From Apostichopus japonicus (taxonomy: Eukaryota > Echinodermata > Holothuroidea > Aspidochirotida > Stichopodidae), in the NCBI RefSeq assembly GCF_037975245.1, contig NC_092563.1, forward strand, positions 20,665,594 through 20,726,593: 61,000 bases of DNA, given 5' to 3'. Shown here in pieces: positions 26,701 through 36,600 of this stretch. Positions within the stretch are counted from its first letter, which is position 1, and each line of letters begins with the position of its first letter. A program made the translations under genes and the position numbers. The notes beneath the pieces were generated by a model that was not told where the DNA came from, did no database searches, and worked only from the letters and a program-made list of their open reading frames with translations.

Positions 26701-29700
26701 TCCTTGTAGTCTTAGAGAGGTTACTTCGTGTCAACACGCATTGCTTTGATGATTTGCGGGGAAGAGATCATGAGTCCATACTACGTTACTTCAACTCTGG
26801 TGTACTCTCCCTACCTAAAGAAAGTATTGATATTATTCGAAACTTACCGTGCTTTGAGAATATTTGCGGGAATCATGAAAAACTTTCAAAGAAGGCATAT
26901 GTAGTTTCGATGGAAGATATTCCGGAGACAGACCTAAACAAGTGGGTTTCTAGGTGTCGTGTTCTGCTTTTAAAAAAAAGAAAAATCCCAGACAAAATTA
27001 TTGAAGCTCTGTGTATCAAGGATTTAAGTGACAAAGATCTCTACAAGAAATTTGTGCTGCCATATTTTGCGGAACTTTCCATAGATGCACGATGGGATCA
27101 TCTTCAAAAGCTAATGCAAATGGTTCGTGCGGACGATGACCCAGACAGTGTGGTACTACATCTTAATTTAAAATCAACCCCTTTAATCACAAATGAAGAC
27201 GGAAATCTTAAGTTAGCAAACTTTTTCCACGACGATAAAAACCCTGTATTTAAGGAAATGTTGTCTGAGGAGAAATTCCCGCCCAAACATCCTGTACTTG
27301 ATTTACAATACCTTTGGCTTGACTTTTTGAAAAAGATAGGATTACAAACAGAGGTCAGTGAAAGTCAGTTTGAGAGTTTTCTTAAACAGGTTAGTAATGA
27401 GGAGAACAGCACACGTAAAAGAGAAGAGATTCTGGTTAAATATCTGCTTCAGTCTCATCATCTTCATCAGAGTTCATATTTCCAGAACGTTGCCAAAATA
27501 CCATTCATCACAGCGGCAAAGGTCGATAGTGATCATTCTGAACTACATGAACAATGTACGAAGAACAAGGTGGCATTAGCGGCTATATCAGTGGCACATC
27601 ATGACCTCGTATGGTCAATAACGCCTGTTCGTCCTGTTTGGGTCAAGTTTCCTCTTTGTGAATCTTGTGGAGATGTTCTTAAACTGAAAATATCTGAGAC
27701 AGATGAGCCAACTATTACACAAGTCCTTCGACATACACACAAATTGTTTGCAGCTATCAAAGTTTCCAAGAATGTTTCGCACTCGAAACCTCCAGTGACA
27801 ATAACACATGCGAGTTTAATCAATCGAATTATTACTAAGATACTTGAGTTTCTCACAAAGAACTGTCAGAGAGCAAAAACGTGTGGAAACTGTTCTGCCA
27901 AAAATGACTGTTGCGATAACTGCCAAACGATATGCCAATCGTTAGAAGATGTTGCGATAATTCCAGTCGGAGATGGCGTGTTTTTTAAGGCGAAACGTTT
28001 GACAAGACGTCTACCCAAGTCCGAAAATGACAAACTATTTCTATTTCTAAAGGAAATCCCCGACTTCCTGGTGCCTCACAACTGTTTACTGTATTGTTTA
28101 GGTGCAACACAAAAACCCTCTTTGTCGCAGTATGCTAGTGCTCTACAGTTAATTGCTAAAGAAAAGAAAAACCTTAAGCAAAATCCACCTTTGCGTTTGG
28201 CTGCAGAACAGGCTATGAATGGATTTTTCACTTGCCTTTCGGACTCCGACAGTAAAGAGTTGGAGACAGTACGAGTGTTGTTTTTACTGACCACAAACAA
28301 GGGTAACCCAATAGTTAAAAGTAATCGTTTGTACTACAATGATGAACGTACATTTGCTCGGCGTCTTGGCAAATTTAAGCATCCACTAATGAAGCAGCTA
28401 CAATCAGTGGAAGATAAAACTAAATGCAGCTTGACAGAACTACTAAGAAAATTAGGACCAGAGCTTAGGCCACAGTTAATCAGTGAACATGTAAAGGAGA
28501 CGGCGGTTGCGTCAACGCATCATCCTGATTTTAAATGTTCTTGTGGCCTTTCTGAACAGTTAAGATCCGTTTTCTCCTGGACTTCATTTGTTCGAGCTTT
28601 GAAGTACATTTTAGCCAACCAAGGCGTAGAAGATCTTAGTGTTTATGATGAGGCTTTTGAAACCTCATTCGAGGTTTGTTGTTTACCAACCATCCAAACT
28701 GAACTGGTATTGGCAAGCGAAGGTGTGGTTGAAGATAGTAAAGCAGACAATGGTGCACTCTTTGAGAGAACTGAGGAAAGACAGGTTCTTTATTTATCTC
28801 ACAATGCAGTCCCCGCACTTATTCACACTCAGATTGCTGAAGGGTTTTTCCGCTGTTTCCAAATACCTTTTACCAAAACAACTTATTTGGAGGCTATTTT
28901 GAAAGCGGAGACGGAAGGGGAAATGTTTGAAAATCTAGCTAGGTTACGGGTAAAGATAGCAGAGAGTGACTTCGAAGAAACCTATCTCCCGCCAGAACTT
29001 GGTTCAGACATTGAAGAAGATGTTATCTGCCTGCTTGAAGAGAATCCAATGACTGATTTCAATCCCGAAGAGTACGTTGGCTACAACAAGGCAGAAGATC
29101 TTCCAGAACATTTTGTGCACGCAAAAGTAATTCGCAGGGTTCAATCTGGAAATTCAGATCCGTGCCAAAGTTTCTTGCAGTACGGTGTGAGATATGTTAT
29201 TGACATTGGTGAGGAGAAGGAGGTGGCTGCAATATGGTTATACAACTTTCCGCGTCCTGAGGATCCCGACACCATTGCAGATGTAAACATGTCTGATAGC
29301 ACAGCAATTGAAGTGTACCAACACGATGGCACTTTCACACGACCACCCAATCGTGCTGATGAATTCAATAATTTAGAGCAAACGAAGCGACAAGTTACAG
29401 AGATTATCGAAGCCCTTTGGAAAGAGGAATCCACAATCCGAAGAACGGGGTTGAGAAGACTGATGCGAAAGTGGCACCCAGACAAGCACACTCCAGAACA
29501 CAGATCGTTTGCGGAGGAAGTGTTTAAGCACATCCAAAGAGAGATAGAAAGGCTTGAGAAAGGCATTCCATCGGGTGTGGACACTGCTGATGATATTACA
29601 AAATGGGCCCGAAGTAATAACAGGGAACAAACTCGATATCGGCAAAACTATGAAAGACGATATGGACGTAAACGGTCTGGAAAGAAACGTGGAAAACCTC

Positions 29701-30158
29701 GTGGTTGGCGTCAATGGACATCAGGAGCCCAAGGATTTTTCTCTCCTCCATCATTCCGAAAAGATATCGAGGAAGCACGCAGGTGGCAAAAGCAAGCCCA
29801 ATTCGATTGGGAAGCAGCTTCCTCATTATCTCAAGGGAACTTTTTCTTTCAGTGGACAAGTAGCCTTTGCTTTCATGCCGTAGAAAAATCTGTTAGGGCG
29901 GCCCAGATTGTTTGTGGATGCAACATTAATGACAAACATACGATAATGGATGCAGCAATAAAGCTGAAGTGTCATTTGGACATTATTCATCTCATATCAA
30001 CATTATTACTAGTCGTTGATAAGAAGTCGCACTATCCCAGTAGCTGTCCTGCTCCCAAAGTACCGCATGAAATGTACACTAAAGCTCAAGCAGAGGAAAC
30101 CAAAAGAATAGCACGTGAAATTCTTCAACAAATCGATGCTTATTTGCAAGGTAGTTAA
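11300..30158 (+). CDS. SACS: Sacsin-like giant co-chaperone, complete six-exon gene (4296 aa)
   Basis: Exons: 11300-11327, 11988-12079, 13396-13506, 15440-15587, 16650-18203, 19201-30158. All have GT-AG borders and junction phases 1, 0, 0, 1, 1, so 12,891 nt read through without a break to TAA at 30156. The product has three sacsin repeats, each opening with an Hsp90-type ATPase: E41/N45/D48 with GRFGIGF (113-119), E1389/N1393/D1396 with GQFGLGF, and E2380/N2384/D2387 with GRYGVGF. Each also has FCFLPL and an arginine-pair motif (DDRR, EDRR, EARR). A J domain with H4070-P-D4072 and a HEPN domain (about 4175-4292) close the protein. Vertebrate sacsin (4579 aa) acts with Hsp70 in proteostasis, cytoskeleton and mitochondrial maintenance; the same role here is inferred. 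The ubiquitin-like N terminus is missing. The start ATG follows an in-frame TGA at 11282. Certain as to family; orthology against lineage-specific paralogy is open. Confidence 0.93.
11534..11776. repeat. (TA)n / TATAAA microsatellite in intron 1
   Basis: About 240 bp of TA dinucleotides with regularly interspersed TAAATA units inside the first intron. Confidence 0.95.
11988..12079 (+). CDS. SACS: Sacsin-like gene, exon 2
   Basis: Encodes the run-in to the first ATPase domain ([26 protein letters not shown]), ending at donor GTGAGA in phase 0. The acceptor is a tandem TAGTAG; the exon may start at 11985 or 11988, both in frame. Confidence 0.9.
12080..13395 (+). other. SACS: Intron 2
   Basis: Contains nothing coding. 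Acceptor tract TTTTTCTTTTGTCAACAAG ends at 13395. A tRNA B-box-like word occurs at about 12332 without a matching A box. Confidence 0.6.
13396..13506 (+). CDS. SACS: Sacsin-like gene, exon 3 (ATPase N-box)
   Basis: Thirty-seven codons, phase 0 on both sides. Encodes [20 protein letters not shown], the GHKL/Hsp90 N-box with the Mg-coordinating Asn and the adenine-contacting Asp region. Donor GTAAGT. Confidence 0.95.
13700..14310 (+). repeat. Three ~193-bp satellite-like units in intron 3
   Basis: The word TGAGTGGGCGGG or a variant begins at about 13797, 13991 and 14184 (spacing 194 and 193), each followed by AAAATGTC(A/T)ATATC, CAACCGTATGTCCGA-type and TGGTATGGTGATG-type words and GTACATGTTCTTT. 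The same family occurs inverted at 58950-59480. Confidence 0.8.
14320..14720 (+). repeat. Degenerate TTTTGGGNCC minisatellite in intron 3
   Basis: Short units around TTTTGGGACC, GGACCCAAA and GGGCCCA recur irregularly. The 96-codon minus-strand open frame here is produced by the repeat. Confidence 0.6.
15440..15587 (+). CDS. SACS: Sacsin-like gene, exon 4 (ATPase glycine motif)
   Basis: Encodes [20 protein letters not shown] and then [15 protein letters not shown], the second and third nucleotide-contact motifs of the first ATPase domain. Preceded by acceptor ATGTAG; ends in phase 1 at donor GTAAGT. Confidence 0.95.
15588..16649 (+). other. SACS: Intron 4
   Basis: AT-rich, no coding or repeat signal recognised. 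Acceptor CTTATCCCATCAG ends at 16649. Confidence 0.7.
16650..18203 (+). CDS. SACS: Sacsin-like gene, exon 5
   Basis: 1554 nt, phase 1 on both sides. Starts [16 protein letters not shown] directly after the glycine motif, encodes the rest of the first ATPase domain including [19 protein letters not shown] and [12 protein letters not shown], and the following helical repeat part. The apparent upstream ATG at 16595 lies in the intron. Confidence 0.95.
18204..19200 (+). other. SACS: Intron 5
   Basis: Donor GTAATT, acceptor CTTTTCATTGAAACAG. No other feature seen. The first 33 codons of the open frame starting at 19101 are intronic. Confidence 0.85.
19201..30158 (+). CDS. SACS: Sacsin-like gene, giant terminal exon 6
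   Basis: 10,958 nt without interruption, residues 645-4296. It holds the end of repeat 1, repeats 2 and 3, a cysteine-rich patch (C3464, C3467 and seven Cys in 3533-3556), the J domain ([10 protein letters not shown]) and the HEPN domain (from about [10 protein letters not shown] to IDAYLQ). Sacsin genes of vertebrates likewise place most of the protein in one giant exon, so the architecture is conserved. Confidence 0.97.
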
Positions 30159-31952
30159 AATAGTAATCTAAACCTACAAAGCAACCAACGCAGTTATATG
30201 TCACGGTGTGGATCGACAGCAAAGTTGTAGCTACACTTTAGTCAGTTCTGCTCTGTAACATTTTAACGTTGTTTCTATGAGCTCGTGTATTGACTTATTT
30301 TTGGAAAATAGCATATTGCTAAAAGATTTAAAATATACTGCAAAAATGCTCACATCATTTTAGGTGTTGGCTGATATTACCTAAATATAGTAACTATAGC
30401 CGTTGAATATGTACACAGTCACTGCCAGACTTGCCACAGACAAGCATCAGTGGTAATTTAGACGGCTGTTTGTTTGTTTACAATTAAGGAATATTTGCTT
30501 GACAAAAAGTTTTACATGTAGGTAGGGTCTTTTTTAACCTTAGTTGTAATCTGATGAACTTGATTTGATAGTTAATGTGTACTATTTGTTATTTGAACTG
30601 CATAAATTGAAGTTTTTGCACTGCAAAATTCGGGGGGAAACATAGCTATGTATATATTTAATCACGATGTCATGAAAATCGACTGCAGTACATATCTAGT
30701 CCCTGCAGACGATGTCATGAGAATTATTTAAATGAGTTGGTTTGTTACACGGTCTTACCTTACTTTACTTATTAGAAACAAGTCTTGGTTATAGATTTAT
30801 TGCTTAAGATGAAATGATACAATCTTTAAAAATGTTTCTTCAAACACAGGCAATATTCCTTTGAAAAAAATGTAGTTTGCCCTTTTTTTCTGTTATTATA
30901 ATTTTTGAAATTGTTTCTGACGTTATTGCGTATGCATACACTGTGAATTCTTTCAGCTGTATAAGTGAAATGTTTCGTCTAGGTTGTTTTTTAGTTTTTC
31001 GAAACGAACCTATTTTTTTGTACACTGGTGATTTCGAGGAAGACATTGTTGTGTTTATATTTTCATCACGATGTCATGTAAATTTCTAGCATACATTTTA
31101 TTTTTCTTATTGATAAGGTCATGAAAAATACTAAAATTGCTTCGTTTGTTGTCCAGTTTACCTATCACTACTGACGAGTCGTTATAGTTTACACAGTTGT
31201 GTTGTACATTTATACAAGTCAGTTGAAGACTTAGCGTTGTTCAACTGATGGAAGCTGTGCATATGTTCGATTAAAGTGAGTAAACCATTTATAAATATTT
31301 GACCTTTTATTTTATTTTAATTTTATTTGTTTTAGCCTTAGTCTTTTAAATTGTGCATGGCAGTAATGTTTACTATGTTCCATTGATACTGCATAAGTGA
31401 GTTATGTTATGTTTAAAGGTTTTACTTTTTTAAGCACGGAAATTTGTGCACAACGAATTAGAGATAAGGGAGTGTTATGTATACATTTCGAAAGTAACTA
31501 CGTCAAATACCATGATAATTTTAATGAAATGCTTCGTAATGTGTTCGTTGCAGAAGGTTGGTAAAGTTGTTGCCAATACTTATAGTATTTTGTTTTGTTG
31601 GTCGTTTTACCTTGTTATAGTAACTACTGTCGAACAATATAATAGTTTCATATTTTATATTTGTGTACAAAATGTAAAGTAGAGTGTTAGAGTAAGCTGT
31701 CACATAATGGCAAAACAAAGTTGTATACTTACCAAATTGGTTGTGACAAATAGTATTTCTTCTGTTTTCGTATATCTATTGATCACTTGTATAGTACACA
31801 TGACCTAGCGTTATTAATTTTCGTATTTTATGTGCCTGGGGAGAAAATGATATAAAAAGAATGCAATCTGTGAGTTGTATCTTGCTATGGCTGTTTTTTT
31901 TTTTGATCCTCTCCTCTTTTCATATTTTATTCAGACCGAGATGAAGTTTATA

Positions 31953-31958
31953 AATAAA
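31953..31958 (+). promoter_or_regulatory. Candidate polyadenylation signal (proximal)
   Basis: AATAAA about 1.8 kb after the stop codon, in TAAATAAATGAATTTG. No clear GT-rich element follows closely. Confidence 0.3.
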
Positions 31959-33343
31959 TGAATTTGAAACATTAATCATTTGCCACTATTCATGAACAGC
32001 GTGCGGCGTACCTTTACTTGTAAGATTTGATATTCAGCGATTTGAGAATCCTGTAATATTCATTTTATTTTTAACCTTTTGTTCTCCTTTATGGAAATAA
32101 CATTTAAAATTCAACATTTAACATTTATTTTCCTCTTGCAAATAGTTTTGTCGAAAGACATTTTAAGATTTTATTCTATCATACTTATTTCAAGTGTATT
32201 GCTTGCTCTCTTCATGTATATATTTCATGTAATATATACTCTTATGTTCATATCAAATAACTAAACAAGAATCGTTAAGATTATATAACCAATAGAGGGC
32301 GTGCTCCCAAATAGTTTTAGTATGATTTATGTTGCATTGTCATGCAGTAATAGTTCATGTGAATTCCAAGTACACGACTTGTGCAGGCGTTCCTATTGTA
32401 GAGCAAATTTCAGAAATTGTTAAAAATCGTTTGATAGACTTTCAATGGATTTAAATTGGAAGACTTCAATTTTCTTTTCGTATTGCTACAAAGAGTTACA
32501 CAGAGCTATTCAGATTCTTTTTTCCTGTTACTCTTCTTCCTTTTTTTGAAATGTATATAATTAAGAAGCAAATTTAGAGCTAGATACAAAAATAGAAACA
32601 AACTCATTACAGGAATTACTATGATCATGTTTGTGCTTTAAGTTGATAACGTTAACCTTTAGTGTATATACAGTTAGTTCAAAATTGGGTGGAAGAGGTG
32701 TTTAGGTGTACGGTTGCATTGTGCTTAATACTCTTGGCCGACGGTCATCTTTTAGCCAAAATACTGAAATGCTAGTTGTGTCCGTGTAAGGAGTGAAGAA
32801 CAATTTACAAGCTTATTACAATCATTATTCTTAGATGATGGTGGTATATTGGTATTGGATTTATTCATGTACAGACTATTTTCCAGTGAACTAAGTAAGT
32901 TTGTAAATGTTTATGATCTTGAAAGTGTAAGGCAATGGAAGCAGCTTTTCCTCTAGATAAGTGATCGAGCACTGTATTACGTTTAAATTTCAAACTTCTT
33001 TATTGTTGTTCCTTTTGGATTATTCATCCTTTTGATCGTTTTTAATATACCCATGTACTTTTTGGAGTAAAGTTAAATAATTTTATCAATAGATTAGATT
33101 GCATCTTATGGAAAAACCTGTATACTTGTCAGGTGTATAACTATTAAGATAAGGAGTTGTTTTTGTTTTAGTTTATCATGTCGCTTATACTGTACCGAGT
33201 ATAGACAAACCATTTATTCTATTAGCTTGCACTGTATGAAAAGTGTATAAAATCGTGTTGTTCATTGATAGTGTACCCAGTCATTTATCAGTGTACTCAC
33301 TCGTTTTCAAGTTGTACTCAGTAAAGTTAACAATTTAATCGAT

Positions 33344-33349
33344 AATAAA
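33344..33349 (+). promoter_or_regulatory. Candidate polyadenylation signal (distal)
   Basis: AATAAA followed after about 12 nt by a CACCTAC/A-rich site and then TTGTGTGTGATTGG, a GU-rich downstream element. This is the better-formed of the two candidates, implying a 3' UTR of about 3.2 kb if used. Confidence 0.45.
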
Positions 33350-33362
33350 GCTTGCACCTACA

Positions 33363-35055
33363 AAAAAACATTGTGTGTGATTGGTATGATTTCTTGTCTT
33401 TTTTTAAAAACTTATTTTACTTTATATTTTGCTAAAACTGAACAAGTGTTATTAAATAAGTATAATTACATCCAAAAGTGGGCAGATCTCAATTTTTTAA
33501 AGTCCGTACAGATTCGCGATACATAAATCAAAACATGTTGGTAAATTCTAATGATATATAACAAAGGACATATACGCAAAACATTATCAGAAACTAACAT
33601 GAAAGAAATGGAAAGATTTTTCTAAACATCGTCCTTTTTTTACGTGAACTTTGTTTTTCCTCAGGTTTCCTTATTTTGTGTGGTTGTTTTGGCTTCCTCC
33701 TTTGCAAAACGTCTTCATATTCAAAGTTCACAAATACTGAAAGAAATGTTACCCCCACCAAACAAAGAAACAAACAAAGAAAGTGCAGAGACAATACCTG
33801 TTAGAATTATGCTTGCACTCTCTCTAACGTTCTTTAACTTTACAAATAGTCTATTCACAGATAGGAAATCTGAGAACGAAAATACTTTCTTCTGTTCGAA
33901 AGAGTTGTTTACGGTTTATCAAAAAATATGTTTCATTGTGATAACTGAATGATTTTAAAGATAACTTGATCATCATGATGCAGTGTATCGTGCAGAGGAA
34001 GGGGAGGCATGGGTATTACTTATTAGTCCAACCTTTCATCATTCATATGGTTCTACGATAACTTTCTTTCAGTCCCAAAGTAGAAAGGAAAAACGCTGGT
34101 AAACTATTAGTTTTTTAACTTATTTTTTATTTATTTATACTTTTCAGATGAATTCGTAACGATATGATGATATTTACAGGTATGAAACACGGTTCTTTCA
34201 ATTAGTAGTTGCACGGCTCATTCCTTTAAAGCAGTCTTTGATTTGCTACATTGATGTGACTAACAAAGCTAACGCCACATTTCCAACCACAATAGAAAGA
34301 CAAAGGAAGTAGTGTAACAAAGAAAGAGCTTCTATCTCATCATGCTTTGCATTCCAGAACCACTTGATTCCTTAATGCAAAGCATATGATTCGATAGCAT
34401 CTAAATCAAACTTCACTTTAAGCTCGTTTAAATTAGAATAGTATGCGGTAAACTATATTACAAAGAGCTTTTCACGTGACCCGCCCAAACCGGAACTCGA
34501 ACGTCACGGTACTGGGGGATAAAACAGTTTCAAAGAGCACACTATAGTGAAATTTCTACTATTAGCAACGGATTGTCGGCTCATCTCATTGTACTGGAAG
34601 GATTAACCGCAATGAAATGACCAATCAGAGATCGGTACAGTTCTCCCATAGGGCCTATGTAGAAAACTTCCGTTCATTGAAAACGGCATGATAATTTTAG
34701 TAGCTCTCATCCTACCGAAGAAACGGATCGACCAGACACAAGTTTTCATGTTTTCAAATAATGGAAGAGATCGAGTAATCGACTAACCTATATGATATAC
34801 AGGCTCAGCTCTCAATATGTCGCAACAAACGATTGGTATTATATAGGCCTAATGTTTGGGTCATGCAAATACAATCTATGAATATTCACATTCGCCCGAT
34901 TAAACCTACGTTTTATATATGTCAATAAGGGGAAGAAGCTTGATTTAAATTAAGTGACAGGTAAATTTAACAATGTGCGAAGCAAGAGGCTGAAGTTCGT
35001 AACTATACGTCTTTTGTAGGCAAGAGAACGTGGCATACAGTCTAAACTTAGGTCG
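33363..35055. other. Intergenic DNA between the convergent genes
   Basis: No gene recognised. On the minus strand AATAAA signals at 34131-34126 and 34135-34130 could serve the CUB/LDLa gene, giving a 3' UTR of roughly 0.9 kb. Confidence 0.4.
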
Positions 35056-35633
35056 TTAGTTATAGTTTTGTGCTACGGCAACCACGTGGTGGCTGCTACT
35101 TGAGCTCCATTGGCCACTGTAACGTCCGCCTTGAAATTGTTCAGCATATGTTTGAGGTGCATTTGACTTAGTGGATCCATGAGGCAAGTTAGGCAAGACA
35201 GGCCTGATATAGTTATTTCCCTGCTCATCTATGAATGTCCGTCCGAAGCTTCCGTCCCCTCGACCACGTGGACTTGATGGCATAGTAAAAGCCTCTGAGA
35301 TTTTGCTGTTTCTGCTCGTATGACCTCTGTTACTATGTTTATCAAATTGAAGGTCCTCATTTTCGATCTGTACTGCTAAAACGTCGTGGACATTTGATGA
35401 CATTACTTGGCATAGGGATGGTTCATTGTGGCGAGAAATTTTAGAGGGCGTGATTACGACTTCCTGTCTGGCATTGTTATACGGTCTCGGCGATGCTTTG
35501 TGGCAGCAAACTGCACAGTTGACAACGATGGAAATGATATAGCAAGAGACGAACACGAAAGCAAAGAGAGTACCTGGCCATGATAACCATCCATATGAGC
35601 TTTCCGTAGGTTCATCGGGTGTATGATATCCAT
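35056..35633 (-). CDS. CUB/LDLa gene, exon 5 (TM and cytoplasmic tail)
   Basis: Acceptor CTTTACTCGCTGCAG precedes [13 protein letters not shown], then the membrane helix followed by CCHK. The tail contains tyrosine contexts NNYIRPVLP and PQTYAEQF and ends in QNYN. No NPxY endocytosis motif was seen. The apparent Met further upstream (35745) is intronic. Confidence 0.88.
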
Positions 35634-36541
35634 CTGCAGCGAGTAAAGAGCAGAAATATTGAGATGTAATGGCCCAAAAGTTGTTTTTTTTTCCACCTGC
35701 AGCTATGCTGAATGGGGTGATTGATAAAGTCCTAATTACTAACATAACTACTCAGTCTCAAACTAAAAAAAAATCCGATTGCCTCTTTCAGGAAAGTTTC
35801 CACTCAATAAGACTTTTTATTCAATTTAAAAAACACTTTTACAATCCCCGCTCAATATAAGTAAGTATTGTATCAATATGCAATCACGCACACCCTATTC
35901 GTTTCATTTCGGTCCATTTGCGAGAAAAAGAAAAACCTGTTTCATTTAATCAAATCTTGTCAGTAATTATCTAACCAAATGTCATCGTTTCTTTTTTATA
36001 TTAATATTCCTCATGAATATATTTCTTTGTTTATCATTCAATTCAATTTTGGCATGGTTTTGAGTTATTCCGAGAGGTAGATTATCACACACAACACATG
36101 TACTGAATAGGATGCAAATTGGGTAGGTGTCCTTAGATCTTTAAGGTAACACTATGTACAGTGGAATACGTGATACCTCAATTAGTCTAGGCTTCCAAGT
36201 AAAAAGGACTAGAATGAATTCCTCAAGTTTAAAGCACCTCCAACGATCATAAAGTGAGTTACATACTTTTCATAGAGGTCAGGATAATTTTACTGGTAAT
36301 GACTCTTATAATCTTTAAGATGGAGTGACCAGTTAACGATAACTGTCATAATATGTGGCATATGTTTGTCGATATATTGAGAAATTAACGGTAGCAGCAT
36401 CTGGTACATTTTAACTATGGATGAGTGAAGAAGACATACATGTTGGTGGTGGAAGGGGAAGAGGCGAGGGGCGTGAAAGCTAGGAGGGGATTTGAAAAAG
36501 GCGGGAAATTTGGTATTCAAGGTATGTGTTTCCAAAAGTAA

Positions 36542-36600
<59 letters not shown>

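Larger units (their letters stand above)
30159..33362 (+). other. SACS: Probable 3' UTR and downstream AT-rich DNA of the sacsin-like gene
   Basis: No coding sequence. Contains three copies of ACGATGTCATG followed by A or T (30664, 30709, 31068) and four TGTATATA words (30649, 32215, 32552, 32663) that fit the Pumilio-site consensus TGTANATA. Open frames are short and AT-driven. Transcript end is not known; two polyadenylation signals are candidates. Confidence 0.45.

Noticed and set aside
35633-35745. Met at 35745 as start of the membrane-tail protein
   Set aside because: Lies upstream of a clear acceptor; the exon is internal and joins the LDLa exon in phase 1.
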